Source: Prionace glauca
Lineage: Eukaryota > Chordata > Chondrichthyes > Carcharhiniformes > Carcharhinidae
Assembly (NCBI GenBank): GCA_037974335.1
Contig: CM075724.1
Span: 71,852,850-71,916,849, forward strand
DNA length: 64,000 nucleotides
Direction: 5' to 3'
The position numbers and the translations under genes were made by a program. Below the pieces are notes generated by a model. That model did not search any database. It was not told the origin of the DNA and saw only the letters and a list, made by a program, of their open reading frames with translations. Shown here piece by piece: positions 22,918 to 32,808 of the stretch (the first letter of the stretch is position 1; each line of letters opens with the position of its first letter).

Positions 22918-23640
22918 TCTCAGTTCCAGGACAGCAATGCAGGAGTTATTCGGTGTGATGTCCTGGACCCAAACATTTTCAGCTGTTTCTTCGATGACCT
23001 TGCTTCCATCATATGACGGGAGTGTGGATTTGTTTTCAGGTGACTGCTGAACATTGACAAGAATTTGCAACTCATCAGGTATTGAAGCAGTCTATAGAGA
23101 GAAAAAAACAAGGCCTGTACAATATCCAGGAATTAGCTGAAAACAACAGAAAAAAACAAATTCACGCCACCCAAGTGCCGAATATCACAAAGAAGAGATA
23201 ACTCAGCCTCTTAAAGGTGCATGACGTTAACATCACTGAGCCCTCCACTGTCAACATCCTAGGGATTACCATAGAATAGATTTTAAACTGGTCTAGCCAT
23301 ATACAAGAGTGGCTTACGCGGCAGTTCAAAGGCTACGAATCCTGTGGCGAGAAACTCTGTTTCTGGTTCCCATCATTGTCCATCATTTATAAGACGCAGG
23401 TCTGGAGTGTGATGGAAGACATACTGTTTGTCTGGATGAGTGCACTCGCATCAACATTCAGTACGTTCCGCACTGTTCAGGAGAAAGCAATTCGCTTGAT
23501 TGCTCTCCGCTTCGTGTCATTTAATCTGAGCACCACCAACGAATACTTGCAGCCTTGTGCAGTTAATATGAAATCCACTGCATTACAAATAAAAAATGTT
23601 CCTGAGTTGTAGAGTCATCGAGAAGACATGAGTTGCAGAT
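22918..23640 (+). mobile_element. Degraded LINE family R, RT to C-terminus
   Basis: AGGACAGCAATGCAGGAGTT (about 22926) and CTTCGATGACCTTGC (22988) match the GVPQGSVLGP and FINDL codons. CTGTCAACATCCTAGGGATT at about 23249 matches the NILGVTID region. An open stretch at 23376-23612 encodes YKTQVWSVMED and MSALASTF, the thumb-like C-terminal region of this RT. Several shifts break it. It leads into the duplicated block. Confidence 0.65.
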
Positions 23641-25653
23641 ATATGCAGGAACAGAAAATTGCCAAGTGACTTTGACAACACACAAGAACTAAACAATGAT
23701 CATCTACAATGCAAAAGAATCCAACCACTGATTCTTGACATTCAATGTCATTCTCCTCACTGAAAATCACAATACCAACATCCGAAGGGTTATCATTTAC
23801 CTGATACTTAAGTAAATCATCCATATAAATACGTTGGTATGTACATGGAATCTGTAAAATAAAGGGCCCGTAATTTGAAGTCATACCGTGCACAAAGCAA
23901 TATGGTTGTGGTTGCAGGAGGTAAATAATCTAATCTCTTGGATATCACTGCAGAAATTCTGCAGGGCAATGTCTTTCGATTAATGAAGCAGTGTTTTGGA
24001 ATGTCCTCTATGACCTGGATGAATAAAGCTCAGCACATTCATAATCACATCCTGGAAGTTCCTCTCATCATCCATCATGCAGACTTGGAAATATATTGCG
24101 ATATGGTCAATATCCTGGATCTTTCATCTTCCCCAGCCCCCAACGGTGCTGTTGGTGTACCTGTAACTTAGAAAATTGCCAAGTGACTTTGAAGCGCAAC
24201 TAGGGATGATCAGTAAATGTTGGCCTAACTATCAATGTCCAGAAAACGTAAGTTAAGTTACAAACTGATACATGGTCTTCAATGCTAGCACGAAATGTTG
24301 ATGGATGTATGCACACCTAACCTCGGTCGTTGTGTACTTGAAATAACATTGAATGAATATGCCCCAAATTGCATTGCTTATTGTTTTACCAGTTCCATCA
24401 GCTCACCGTAATTTTGACACCAGTTAGTTCAGACAATATTTGTAGAAGGCTCAATTATGTGTAATAACATAGGCAGTTGCATGAAAATCTGGAAACTAAA
24501 AGTGACCATTATTTGCAGTAACACACAGCTCAAAGTAATATGGATGCGGTTGCAATTGGTCAGTCATCTAATTTCCAGAACATCACTGCAGAAATTCCGC
24601 AGGGCCGCGTTCACAGGTAAACTGTTTCACCAATGACCTGTCTTCCATCATAGGATAAGAAATGAGAATGCTTTTTGATGTTTGCAAAAGATTCAAAATT
24701 ACTTGTACTTGACTTGCAGGCACCTAATATTTAAACAATACAGGCCCTGAACAATATCCAATCTTGAACAGAGAATGCGGCTGACGTCAGCGTGAAACAA
24801 TGACTGGGTACACTAAGAAGGAATCTAACTATTGTGACTTCACATGCAGAGTAATTTCCATTAATGAATCTTACACTGTCAATATCCTATAGGGTTACGA
24901 TTTAATGGAAACTTACGTAGACCATCCATATCAATATGTTGGCTACAAGAACAATTCAGACGCTAAGGATGCTGCAGCGAGTTACTCGTCGCCTGAATCC
25001 AGAACACCTGCCCACCATCAAAAAGGTATACGTTATGTGATGGCGTATCTTCTATGGTCTGGATGAATGCAGCTCAAATATTGCTAAATAAGCTCGTCGG
25101 ATTCAGAAATGAACTGCCGCTTCTGTTCACAAATATGTCATCTTTCTAACATGGACAGACAATGCAGCAATCTGTACCATGCAAAAGATGCACTGCTGTA
25201 AATTCGCAGAGTCTCTGAGATAGCACGTTCCAAGCTAATCACTGCTCCGATCTGGAAGGACAAGGGTAGAAGGAATATGGAAACATCACCATCGAACAGT
25301 TTCCCTTCAAGTCACTCACCATCCTGAAGTGAGATTACATCACCGTCCCCTCCCTGTCGCTGGGTCAACTCCCTCCATAACCGTACCGTGCCTGTAAATG
25401 CATCACATGGACTACAACAGTTCAATAAAGATATTAAGTCCCATATTCTGAAGGGCAATAAAGAGAGACAATCAATCCTGGAGTTGCTGAATATTCCCAG
25501 ATTGTGTAAACTTACAAAAATTTTTTATGAAACTCCAGTAGCTTTTGAATAACTGGTAGGTGTAGCAAATTTAAACTTAACAATACTTATCCTCAATTTT
25601 GAACGAATCTCCTGGAGGCTAAAATAAAGTAGTATTTGTCTTGATCGTAACTG
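23575..25653 (+). repeat. Segmental duplication, copy 2 (main part)
   Basis: Collinear with 2614-5330 except that the 0.6-kb LINE at 4195-4797 is absent: the site reads GCCGCTTCTGTTCACAAAT at about 25112. It contains the same decayed family R LINE pieces. It is interrupted at 25653 by the full-length family B LINE and resumes at 30246. The copies lie about 21 kb apart in the same orientation. Confidence 0.9.
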
Positions 25654-25746
25654 AACATAGAACAGAGAACATAGAACATTACAGCACAAACAGGCCCTTC
25701 GGCCCTCGAGTTGCGCCGATCGCATCAACCCCACCAATCTATAGAC

Positions 25747-28712
25747 CTATCTATAACCCCCAATCCCATTAAACCCCATATACTCATCCAGAAGTCTTTT
25801 AAAAGACCCCAGCGAGTTCGCCTCCACCACCGACGACGGCAGCCGATTCCAATCACTCACTACCCTCTGAGTGAAAAACTTACCCCTAACATCACCTCTG
25901 TACTTCCCTCCCCGCACCTTAAATCTGTGTCCTCTCGTAGCGACCATTTCAACCCGGGGAAATAGCCTCTGAGAGTCCACCCTATCTATTCCTCTCAACA
26001 TTTTATAAACTTCTATCAGGTCGCCTCTCAACCTTCGCCTCTCCAGAGAAAAGAGTCCCAGCTCCCTCAACCTATCTTCATAAGGCATGCCTCCCAGTCC
26101 AGGCAACATCCTTGTAAATCTCCTCTGCACCCTTTCAATAGCTTCTACGTCTTTCCTATAGTGAGGCGACCAGAACTGCGCACAGTACTCCAAATGAGGC
26201 CTGACGAGGGTCCTGTAAAGTTGCAGCATTACCTCCCGACTCCTAAACTCAATCCCTCGATTAATGAAGGCCAGTACACCATACGCCTTCTTAACCACCT
26301 CCTCCACCTGCGAGGCCGATTTAAGAGTCCTGTGAACCCGGACCCCGAGATCCTTCTGCTCTTCAACGCTACTAAGACCCCTGTCCTTAATAGTGTACTC
26401 GTTCATCCCGTTAGTTCTGCCGAAATGGACTACTACACATTTATCCGCGTTGAAGTCCATCTGCCACTTCTCCGCCCATTCCTGCATCGTATCTATGTCC
26501 TGCTGCAACTTTTGACATCCTTCCAGACCATCCACAACACCGCCGACCTTCGTGTCATCAGCGAACTTGCTAACCCATCCCTCCACTTCCTCATCCAGGT
26601 CATTTATGAAAATGACAAACAACAAGGGTCCCAGAACAGATCCCTGGGGCACCCCACTGGTGACTGACCTCCATTCCGAAAAAGACCCATCCACAACCAC
26701 TCTCTGCCTTCTGCAGGCAAGCCAGTTCTGGATCCACAAGGCCAAAGGCCCTTGGATCCCATGCCCTCTCACCTTCTCAAGAAGTCTTGCATGGGGGACC
26801 TTATCAAAAGCCTTGCTGAAGTCCATGTACACTACGTCCACGGCACTTCCTTCGTCAATGTGTTCAGTCACATTATCGAAGAACTCAACTAGGCTCGTAA
26901 GGCACGACCTGCCCTTGACAAATCCATGCTGACTATTCCTGATCATGTCAAACCTCTCCAAATGCTCGTAAATCTTGTCCCTCAGAAGCCTCTCCATCAG
27001 CTTACCAACCACTGAGGTCAGACTCACCGGGCGGTAATTTCCCGGGCTATCTCTGTTCCCTTTCTTGAAAATAGGGACTACATCCGCAATCCTCCAATCT
27101 TCCGGAACCTCTCCCGTCTCCATTGACGACGCAAAGATCATCGCCAAGGGCTCTGCAATCACTTCCCTGGCCTCCCACAGTATCCTGGGGTACATCCCAT
27201 CTGGTCCCGGCGACTTATCTACCTTGATATAATTCAAAAGTTCTAACACATCCTCCTCCTTAATCTCCACGTACTCAATCTTTTCCACCTGCTGCAAGTC
27301 CATAGCAAGATCTCCCAAATCAGCTTCCACTGTGAATACTGATGCAAAGTACTCATTAAGCACCTCCGCCATTTCTTCTGGTTCTACACAGACCTTTCCC
27401 CCGTCATCTTTTATAGGTCCTATCCTTTCCCTTCTCATCCTTTTACCTTTCACATACTTATAGAAGGCCTTGGGATTATCCTTAATCTTACCCGCCAAGG
27501 TCTTCTCATGACCCCTTCTGGCTCTCCTAATTTCCCTTTTAACCTCCTTTCTACAGTCCTTATATTCTTCAAGATCGTTAACCTCTCCTAGTTCCCTGAA
27601 CCTTTTGTACACCTTCCTTTTCCTCCTGACTAGGTTCAACACAGCCTTCGTGCACCACGGTTCCCGCGACCTACCAAAACCCCCTTGCCTTATCGGAACA
27701 TTGTCATGCAGAGCGCCAGACAAACATTTCTTGAATATCCGCCACCTTCCTTCGGTACTCTTCCCTAAGAATGCCTCCTTCCAGTTTATTTGTCCAAGTA
27801 ACTTCCTGACTTCTTCGTAACTCCCCTTACTCCAGACAAACACCTTCCTAGCCTGTCTGATCCTATCTCGTTCCAATGCAATTGTGAAGGAGATAGAATT
27901 ATGGTCACCATTCCCAAGATGCTCTCCTACCGAGAGATCCATCACCTGCCCTGGTTCATTCGCCAGTACCAGGTCAAGTACTGCCACTCCCCTCGTAGGC
28001 TTGTCCACATACTGTGTCAGGAAATCTTCCTGAACACACCTAACAAACTCCTCTCCAGCCGAACCCCTTACTCTAGGGATATTCCAGTCGATGTTTGGGA
28101 AATTGAAGTCTCCCATCACGACAACTCTGTTTTTAATACATTTCTCCAGAATCTGGTTCCCTATCTGCACTTCAACTTCCCTGTCACTATTGGGCGGCCT
28201 ATAGAATACACCCAGCAAAGTTTTCGACCCTTTGCTGTTCGTAACTTCCACCCACAGAGACTCTGTAGAAAGTCCCTCCACGGCATCCTCTTTCTCTGCA
28301 GCCATGACACTGTCCCTTATTAACAGTGCCACTCCACCACCTCTTCTGCCAGCCTCCCTGTCCTTCCTGAAACATCTGAAACCTGGCACCTGAAGTACCC
28401 AGTCCTGTCCCTGAGACATCCAAGTCTCTGTAATGCCACCACATCACATTCCCAAGCAGCTATCCACGCCCTAAGCTCATCTACCTTATTTACTATACTC
28501 CTTGCATTAAAATATACACACTTCAGCCCCTCAGTCTGGGCATTTCCCTTCTCCACCTCCTGTCTAACCTCCCTCCCATGTTTCCTGCGGTCCTCCCCTA
28601 CCTTTAAAGTATTAAAGCACATGCATTTCAAACCCTGCTCCGCCCCACCCCCTCTACGCCGTGCGTTGCATTCCCCATCTATGCCCCCCTCCCTTTCACC
28701 CCCTCTACTCAA
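25747..28712 (-). pseudogene. CR1 family B ORF2: endonuclease-reverse transcriptase, one frameshift
   Basis: Starts 21 bases after ORF1; the first in-frame residues precede an ATG and the exact start is unsure. The APE-type endonuclease has NARSIVNKVDELRAW, then a frame change at about 28440 where related DNA at 53484 reads through ITETW, then VVMGDFNFPNIDW and GNGDHNSI. The RT has DKSPGPDGMYP, NYRPVSLTS, QHGFVKGRSCL, VDVVYMDFSKAFDKVP, TSGVPQGSVLGPLL and KFADDTKVGG with the catalytic Asp pair intact. The C-terminal part ends EYMGFNGIGGYR. From the frameshift on, 890 codons are open. Confidence 0.93.
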
Positions 28713-28732
28713 TATCCCACCCCCCCCCCAAA

Positions 28733-29653
28733 TCAGTTTAAACCTCCCCGCATAGCCTTTGCAAATTTACCCCCCAGGATATTGATTCCCCTCTGGTTCA
28801 GGTGTAAACCATCACTCATATAGAGGTCCCGCCTTCCCCAGAATGAGCCCCAATTGCTTAAGTACCTGAACCGCTCCCTCCTGCACCATCCCCTCAGCCA
28901 CGAGTTCAAACTTTCCCTCTCTCCATTCCTCTCTAAACTATCCCGTGGCACAGGCAAGAGTCCGGATATAACTATTCTTCCAGACTTGGCCTTTAGTTTC
29001 CACCCCAACTCCATAAATCTTTGTTTAATTTCCCCTTCCCTTAATCTCCCTATGTCATGTGTCCCCACATGAACTATAACTTGGGGTTGATCTCCCTCTC
29101 CCCTAAGAGTCCTGAATACCCTGTCCGATACATCCCGGACCCCAGCCCCAGGTAGGCAACACACCAGCCCCGAGTCCCTACCCTTACCTCCAACACTCCT
29201 ATCCGTCCCCTTAACTGTGGAGTCCCCAATCACGAGGCCCAACCTCTTGCCCCTAACCACCTGAGATTTCCCAATAGGCTCACCCCCAGAGACCTGCTCC
29301 CTTTGACTATCCCCAGTTCATTCCTCCTCAACTGTAGCCTCCAGGACCGAAAACCTATTTTGGAGGGGAACAGCCCCAGGGGATTGACCCCCCAACTGCT
29401 TCTTTCCCCTCTTCCTGACAGTGACCCAAGACTCATTTCTAGGAGTAACTATCTCCTTATAACTCCTTTCTATGTCCTCCTCCACTTTCCGGATTATGCG
29501 GAGCTCCTCTAATTCCAGTTCCAGCTCCTTTACACGCTCCTCCAGAAACTGCACTTTTACACACTTCCCACAAGTAAAACCACCTGAAACACTGCTGGAC
29601 TCCCTCACTACATACATCCCACAGGAGATGCAGCTTACAGCCTGAAGTGCCAT
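28733..29653 (-). pseudogene. CR1 family B ORF1, one in-frame stop
   Basis: The first ATG (29651-29653) gives MALQAVSCISCG. C8-x2-C11 and C28-x2-C31 form a likely zinc-binding pair. Residues about 35-60 (LEERVKELELELEELR) are a coiled coil. From residue about 140 comes the SGNH-hydrolase domain: GDS with Ser145, GTHD near 199 and SDGLH with Asp281/His284. The usual Asn of block III is His199 here. A TGA at 29318-29320 interrupts codon 112, between coiled coil and esterase; the frame is open on both sides. In CR1 elements ORF1 binds RNA and forms the RNP. The product would be about 306 residues, normal for the family. Confidence 0.88.
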
Positions 29654-29783
29654 CCCTGAAACTATTCCCAGCAGAAAAATAAAAAATATTAAAAAAAAAC
29701 CTTCCCACACACTTATAATTAGGTTAGAGGAGGTGGAAGGGTGGGATTCTCTACCAGTGTAGAGAATCGGGTATCCTCTCTGC

Positions 29784-30245
29784 GCTAATTTATAGGGTTA
29801 GGGGCCCGAGAAAAAAAAACTACAAGTACCGGCAAGCGCCCTAGTGACGACTTCCGGTTTCTAACTAATTTTAAAAAACGCCGAAACTCGCGACTTTAAA
29901 ACTAAAATAAAAAGTTACCCAGTATAAACTTTTTGCTACCTTTTTGCTGCCTCCTCACTCGCCCAAAAATCGCTGCCTCTCAACTCTGCTCCACAGGAAG
30001 AATGAGGCCGAGTCACGGACGTAGGAGCTTTTTAAACCCGAGAAAACAAAAGTACAAGTACCGGCAAGCGCCCTAGTGACGACTTCCGGTTTCTAACTAA
30101 TTTAAAAAAAAACCGCCGAAACTCGCGACTTTAAAACTAAAATAAAAAGTTACCCAGTATAAACTTTTTGCTACCTTTTTGCTGCCTCCTCACTCGCCCA
30201 AAAATCGCTGCCTCTCAACTCTGCTCCACAGGAACAATGAGGAAC
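29784..30245 (-). promoter_or_regulatory. LINE 5' UTR with two 232-bp tandem monomers
   Basis: The unit beginning TACAAGTACCGGCAAGCGCC occurs at 29821 and again at 30053, a 232-bp period, and covers GACGACTTCCGGTTTCTAAC, AACTCGCGACTTTAAAAC and CTCACTCGCCCAAAAATCGC. The downstream unit ends with AGGAAGAATGAGGCC and the outer one with AGGAACAATGAGG at the insertion border. Tandem 5' monomers usually carry the internal promoter of a LINE, as in mouse L1; that role here is inference. TTCCGG (ETS-like) sites occur once per unit. Confidence 0.75.
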
Positions 30246-30330
30246 AACTGGTGAGGCTGTTTGTTGAAATAATATCGGAGAAAATCTGTTTATTGAACGA
30301 TTTTGGTCGTCAATTGCCCAGGTGGCGTGG
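30246..30330 (+). repeat. Segmental duplication, copy 2 (right remainder)
   Basis: AACTGGTGAGGCTGTTTGTT, TATCGGAGAAAAT and GATTTTGGTCGTCAATT align with 5334-5402 of copy 1. Homology ends where LINE B begins in copy 1. Confidence 0.85.
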
Positions 30331-30474
30331 TAGCGGTCCTTCCATCCTTCCGCCTTAATTACGAATATTTCATGCACACATGAATTTATCAATATTGAAA
30401 CATCAGGCAGTCATACAAAACGTAAAAAAAGTCATTTTTAATTAGCCATAATCTTCAGTGTGATCCAGCACTTT

Positions 30475-31345
30475 ATTTGATTTAATTTGATTTGAATTAT
30501 TATTGTCAATTGAACCGGGGTATAGTGAGCATTTTTGTTCCTTGTGTCCTGTTTTGGCAGAACATACCATTCATAAAATAGACAGCAGAAAAAAGGAGTA
30601 ATGGGGGTAGAATATATTGTTGTATTACAGGTAGGGTGAAGAAAAAAATCACCTTAATAAATGATGGGCCATTCAACAGTTGATGATTCTGTTCGTATGT
30701 GCTTTCAGGCATTTGTATCCATTTTTTCCGACGGAGAGAGATGAAAAAAAAAATGTCTATTGTGTGTGGCTTCTTTCCCGAGGCAGAGCGAAGTATACAG
30801 GGAATCAATGGGCAGGGAATTTGTTGGCGTTGTTGGCTAGGCTAGGGTCACAGTCCTGTGTAGTTTCTTATGGTCTTGGACAGAGCAGAAGCCATAACAA
30901 GCTAAGAAACAACCGGAAAGGATACTTTCTATGGTGTATCTCTAAAAATTGGTAAACGTCGTAGTGGAGTTATCAAATTTCCTTAAGCGTATGAGAAAGT
31001 TGCTGAGCTTCCTTAAATATATCGTTTGCTGAGGGACCAGGACAGATTGTTGATAATCAGACCACCTCGACACCTGAAGCTCTCATCTATCACCGCTTCA
31101 TCATCGTTGATGTAGGCAGGGGTATATCTTCCAGTACTTTCCATAACTCGCTGTCTAGCTCCTTCGTTTTTCTGACAGTGATGGGCAGCGGAGGACAGGA
31201 AAGAGATATAGAATTTGGTGAAATGGTGCAACGACCATCACCTCATCCTTAATGTCATAAAAACGGTGGTAATCGACATCAGAAAAAAGATAATATCTAA
31301 GAAACCGATCTAAAGGAGTGACTTGAGGACAGTATTCAATTAACA
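30475..31345 (-). mobile_element. Degraded LINE family N (tail AATCAAATC), C-terminus and 3' end
   Basis: Minus-strand 3' end at 30475 with TTGATTTAATTTGATTTG, then decayed 3' UTR. CTAAAAATTGGTAAACGTCG (about 30943), AGGACAGATTGTTGATAATC (31038) and CATCATCGTTGATGTAGGCA (31098) match the C-terminal codons of this LINE (VQITNNL and INGD-type regions). Relatives are at 48318 and 49050. Confidence 0.6.
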
Positions 31346-31544
31346 TGTCCAAGCTAAGTGAATATCAGAAGTATATCGTGTTCGCAAAATAAGTTTACTA
31401 GGTTTAAATGCCGCGTGTTATAATTATCTGGGCCATTTTGTTGTCTTCTTGAAATTTCATGATTAGCGTGGTCATGTGTTTTTTTTTGCTGTGATGTCTT
31501 TCAAATTCATTACTTTCATGCATTTGTTTCATTATTTCACGTTA

Positions 31545-32650
31545 TTCGGGCGCCACTGGCTAGTCTGAGTTCGGTTATCAATCTCTGATTGTCCTTTCAA
31601 ACATGATAGTGACCCACTTTCTTATAATGCCACAGTACATGTCCTGCAGCTGCACCTATAGCGCTGGCAGGGAGAGAGTTCCAGACTGTGAATGGCAATG
31701 TTCCATGATAGCATGGCTTGTGGTTACAGGGAAACGTTCAAGTCGCAGTCATTGGAACTGAACTCATTCAGGCGTGTTAAGGGTATTCCATCGCATCACA
31801 CTCCTGCTTTGGTTGGTGCTGGTTTTGGACTTCATTTGCAGAATGACAATGCGAGTTACTGACGAAGTATCCACAGCAACTGCAACTATAGCCACAGTAA
31901 TTATATGGCTTCTTTAGTCAGTTTGCGGTAAATTATATCTCTTTGGATGTTGGTAGTGGGGCGCAGCCAGGCTGTTGTAAGTGAAGGTGAGATTGTTGGG
32001 TTATTTTTTGTCGGAGATGGACATGGCTTGGCATTGCTATGGTGCTTGAATTCCTTGCCATTAATCAGGCTTAATCTAAAAGTTACCCCATAAATTTTGC
32101 ATATGGCACGAAAAGCTTCAGTATCCGAATAGTTGATGAGGCAGGAATAGTGCTGAGCTGCCGCAATCAGCGGAGAATATTTGAACCACTCACTTAAATT
32201 GGAGGAAACGTCATTGATGAAACATCTGGAGATGGTTGGGCCCAGAACAGAAGACTGCCACCCCCCACAACTCCAGCCTGATAACATTCTGTTGGACGTG
32301 AGTGTGACAGTGAACCCCACCTCCCAACTCCCAACCTCTCAACTCCTCTGAACTCAGTTTCGATAGAGCTATTGACAATACACTCGCAGAAATGTTGCCT
32401 GGATGTCAAAGGCATTCACTTTCGCCGCGTGTCTCGAATGAATCTATTATATCCCTATATATATCAAGTCTGTAATGAGGTTAGGATATAAATGTTTCTG
32501 GTGGGAAACAAAATGGACACCAGCGATCTGGTTATTGTCATCAAAGTGCTGCTGTTAGCATTGTCGACCATGTCTCCCATTTCTTTGTTGATGATCTAGA
32601 CTAGAACAATAGGCGAATAGTTAATTTCTGAGAAAGGACGTGAATCTTGC
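31545..32650 (-). mobile_element. Degraded LINE family R, RT region
   Basis: GAGTTCCAGACTGTGAATGG (31677) is near the 3' part. TCGGAGATGGACATGGCTTG (32012) and GTCATTGATGAAACATCTGG (32210) with GGTTGGGCCCAGAACA (32236) match FINDL/VLGPT codons. GTCTGTAATGAGGTTAGGAT (32468) and TTGTTGATGATCTAGACTAG (32585) match the upstream RT region. No frame survives. Confidence 0.65.
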
Positions 32651-32734
32651 GCCTTAGAATAAGAAGAATCCGCCCTGTTTTGAAAAGACCGCTCGTGATT
32701 CTGCAGTTCAACCATAATATATGCCGATAGATGC

Positions 32735-32808
32735 AGACTCGGTGCAGACTCGATGGGCCGAAGGGCCTGTTTCTGCACTGTAGGGTTCTATGGTTCTATG
32801 GTTCTAAA
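32735..32808 (+). mobile_element. SINE 3' tail fragment
   Basis: GATGGGCCGAAGGGCCTGTT and TGCACTGTAGGGTTCTATGG, followed by two more TTCTATGG units. This is the CR1-like SINE tail, cut from its head. Confidence 0.9.

Larger units (their letters stand above)
25654..30245 (-). mobile_element. Full-length CR1-type LINE, family B
   Basis: A 4.6-kb element with every expected part: two 232-bp 5' monomers, ORF1 (zinc knuckle, coiled coil, esterase), ORF2 (endonuclease and RT), a 3' UTR and repeated TTCTATGT at the end. AACTG at 25649-25653 and 30246-30250 is the target duplication. The matching site in the other duplication copy (about 5334) is empty, which fixes both ends precisely. Only two coding breaks are seen: a TGA in ORF1 and a 1-base loss in the ORF2 endonuclease. 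It is likely a recent insertion and the best template here for family B. Confidence 0.95.

Noticed and set aside
25747-28419. 890-codon open frame as a host enzyme gene
   Set aside because: It carries APE endonuclease and FADD reverse transcriptase motifs and lies inside an element with target duplication, so it is LINE ORF2.
29821-30245. CRISPR-like or satellite array
   Set aside because: There are only two 232-bp units, both inside the 5' UTR of a LINE.
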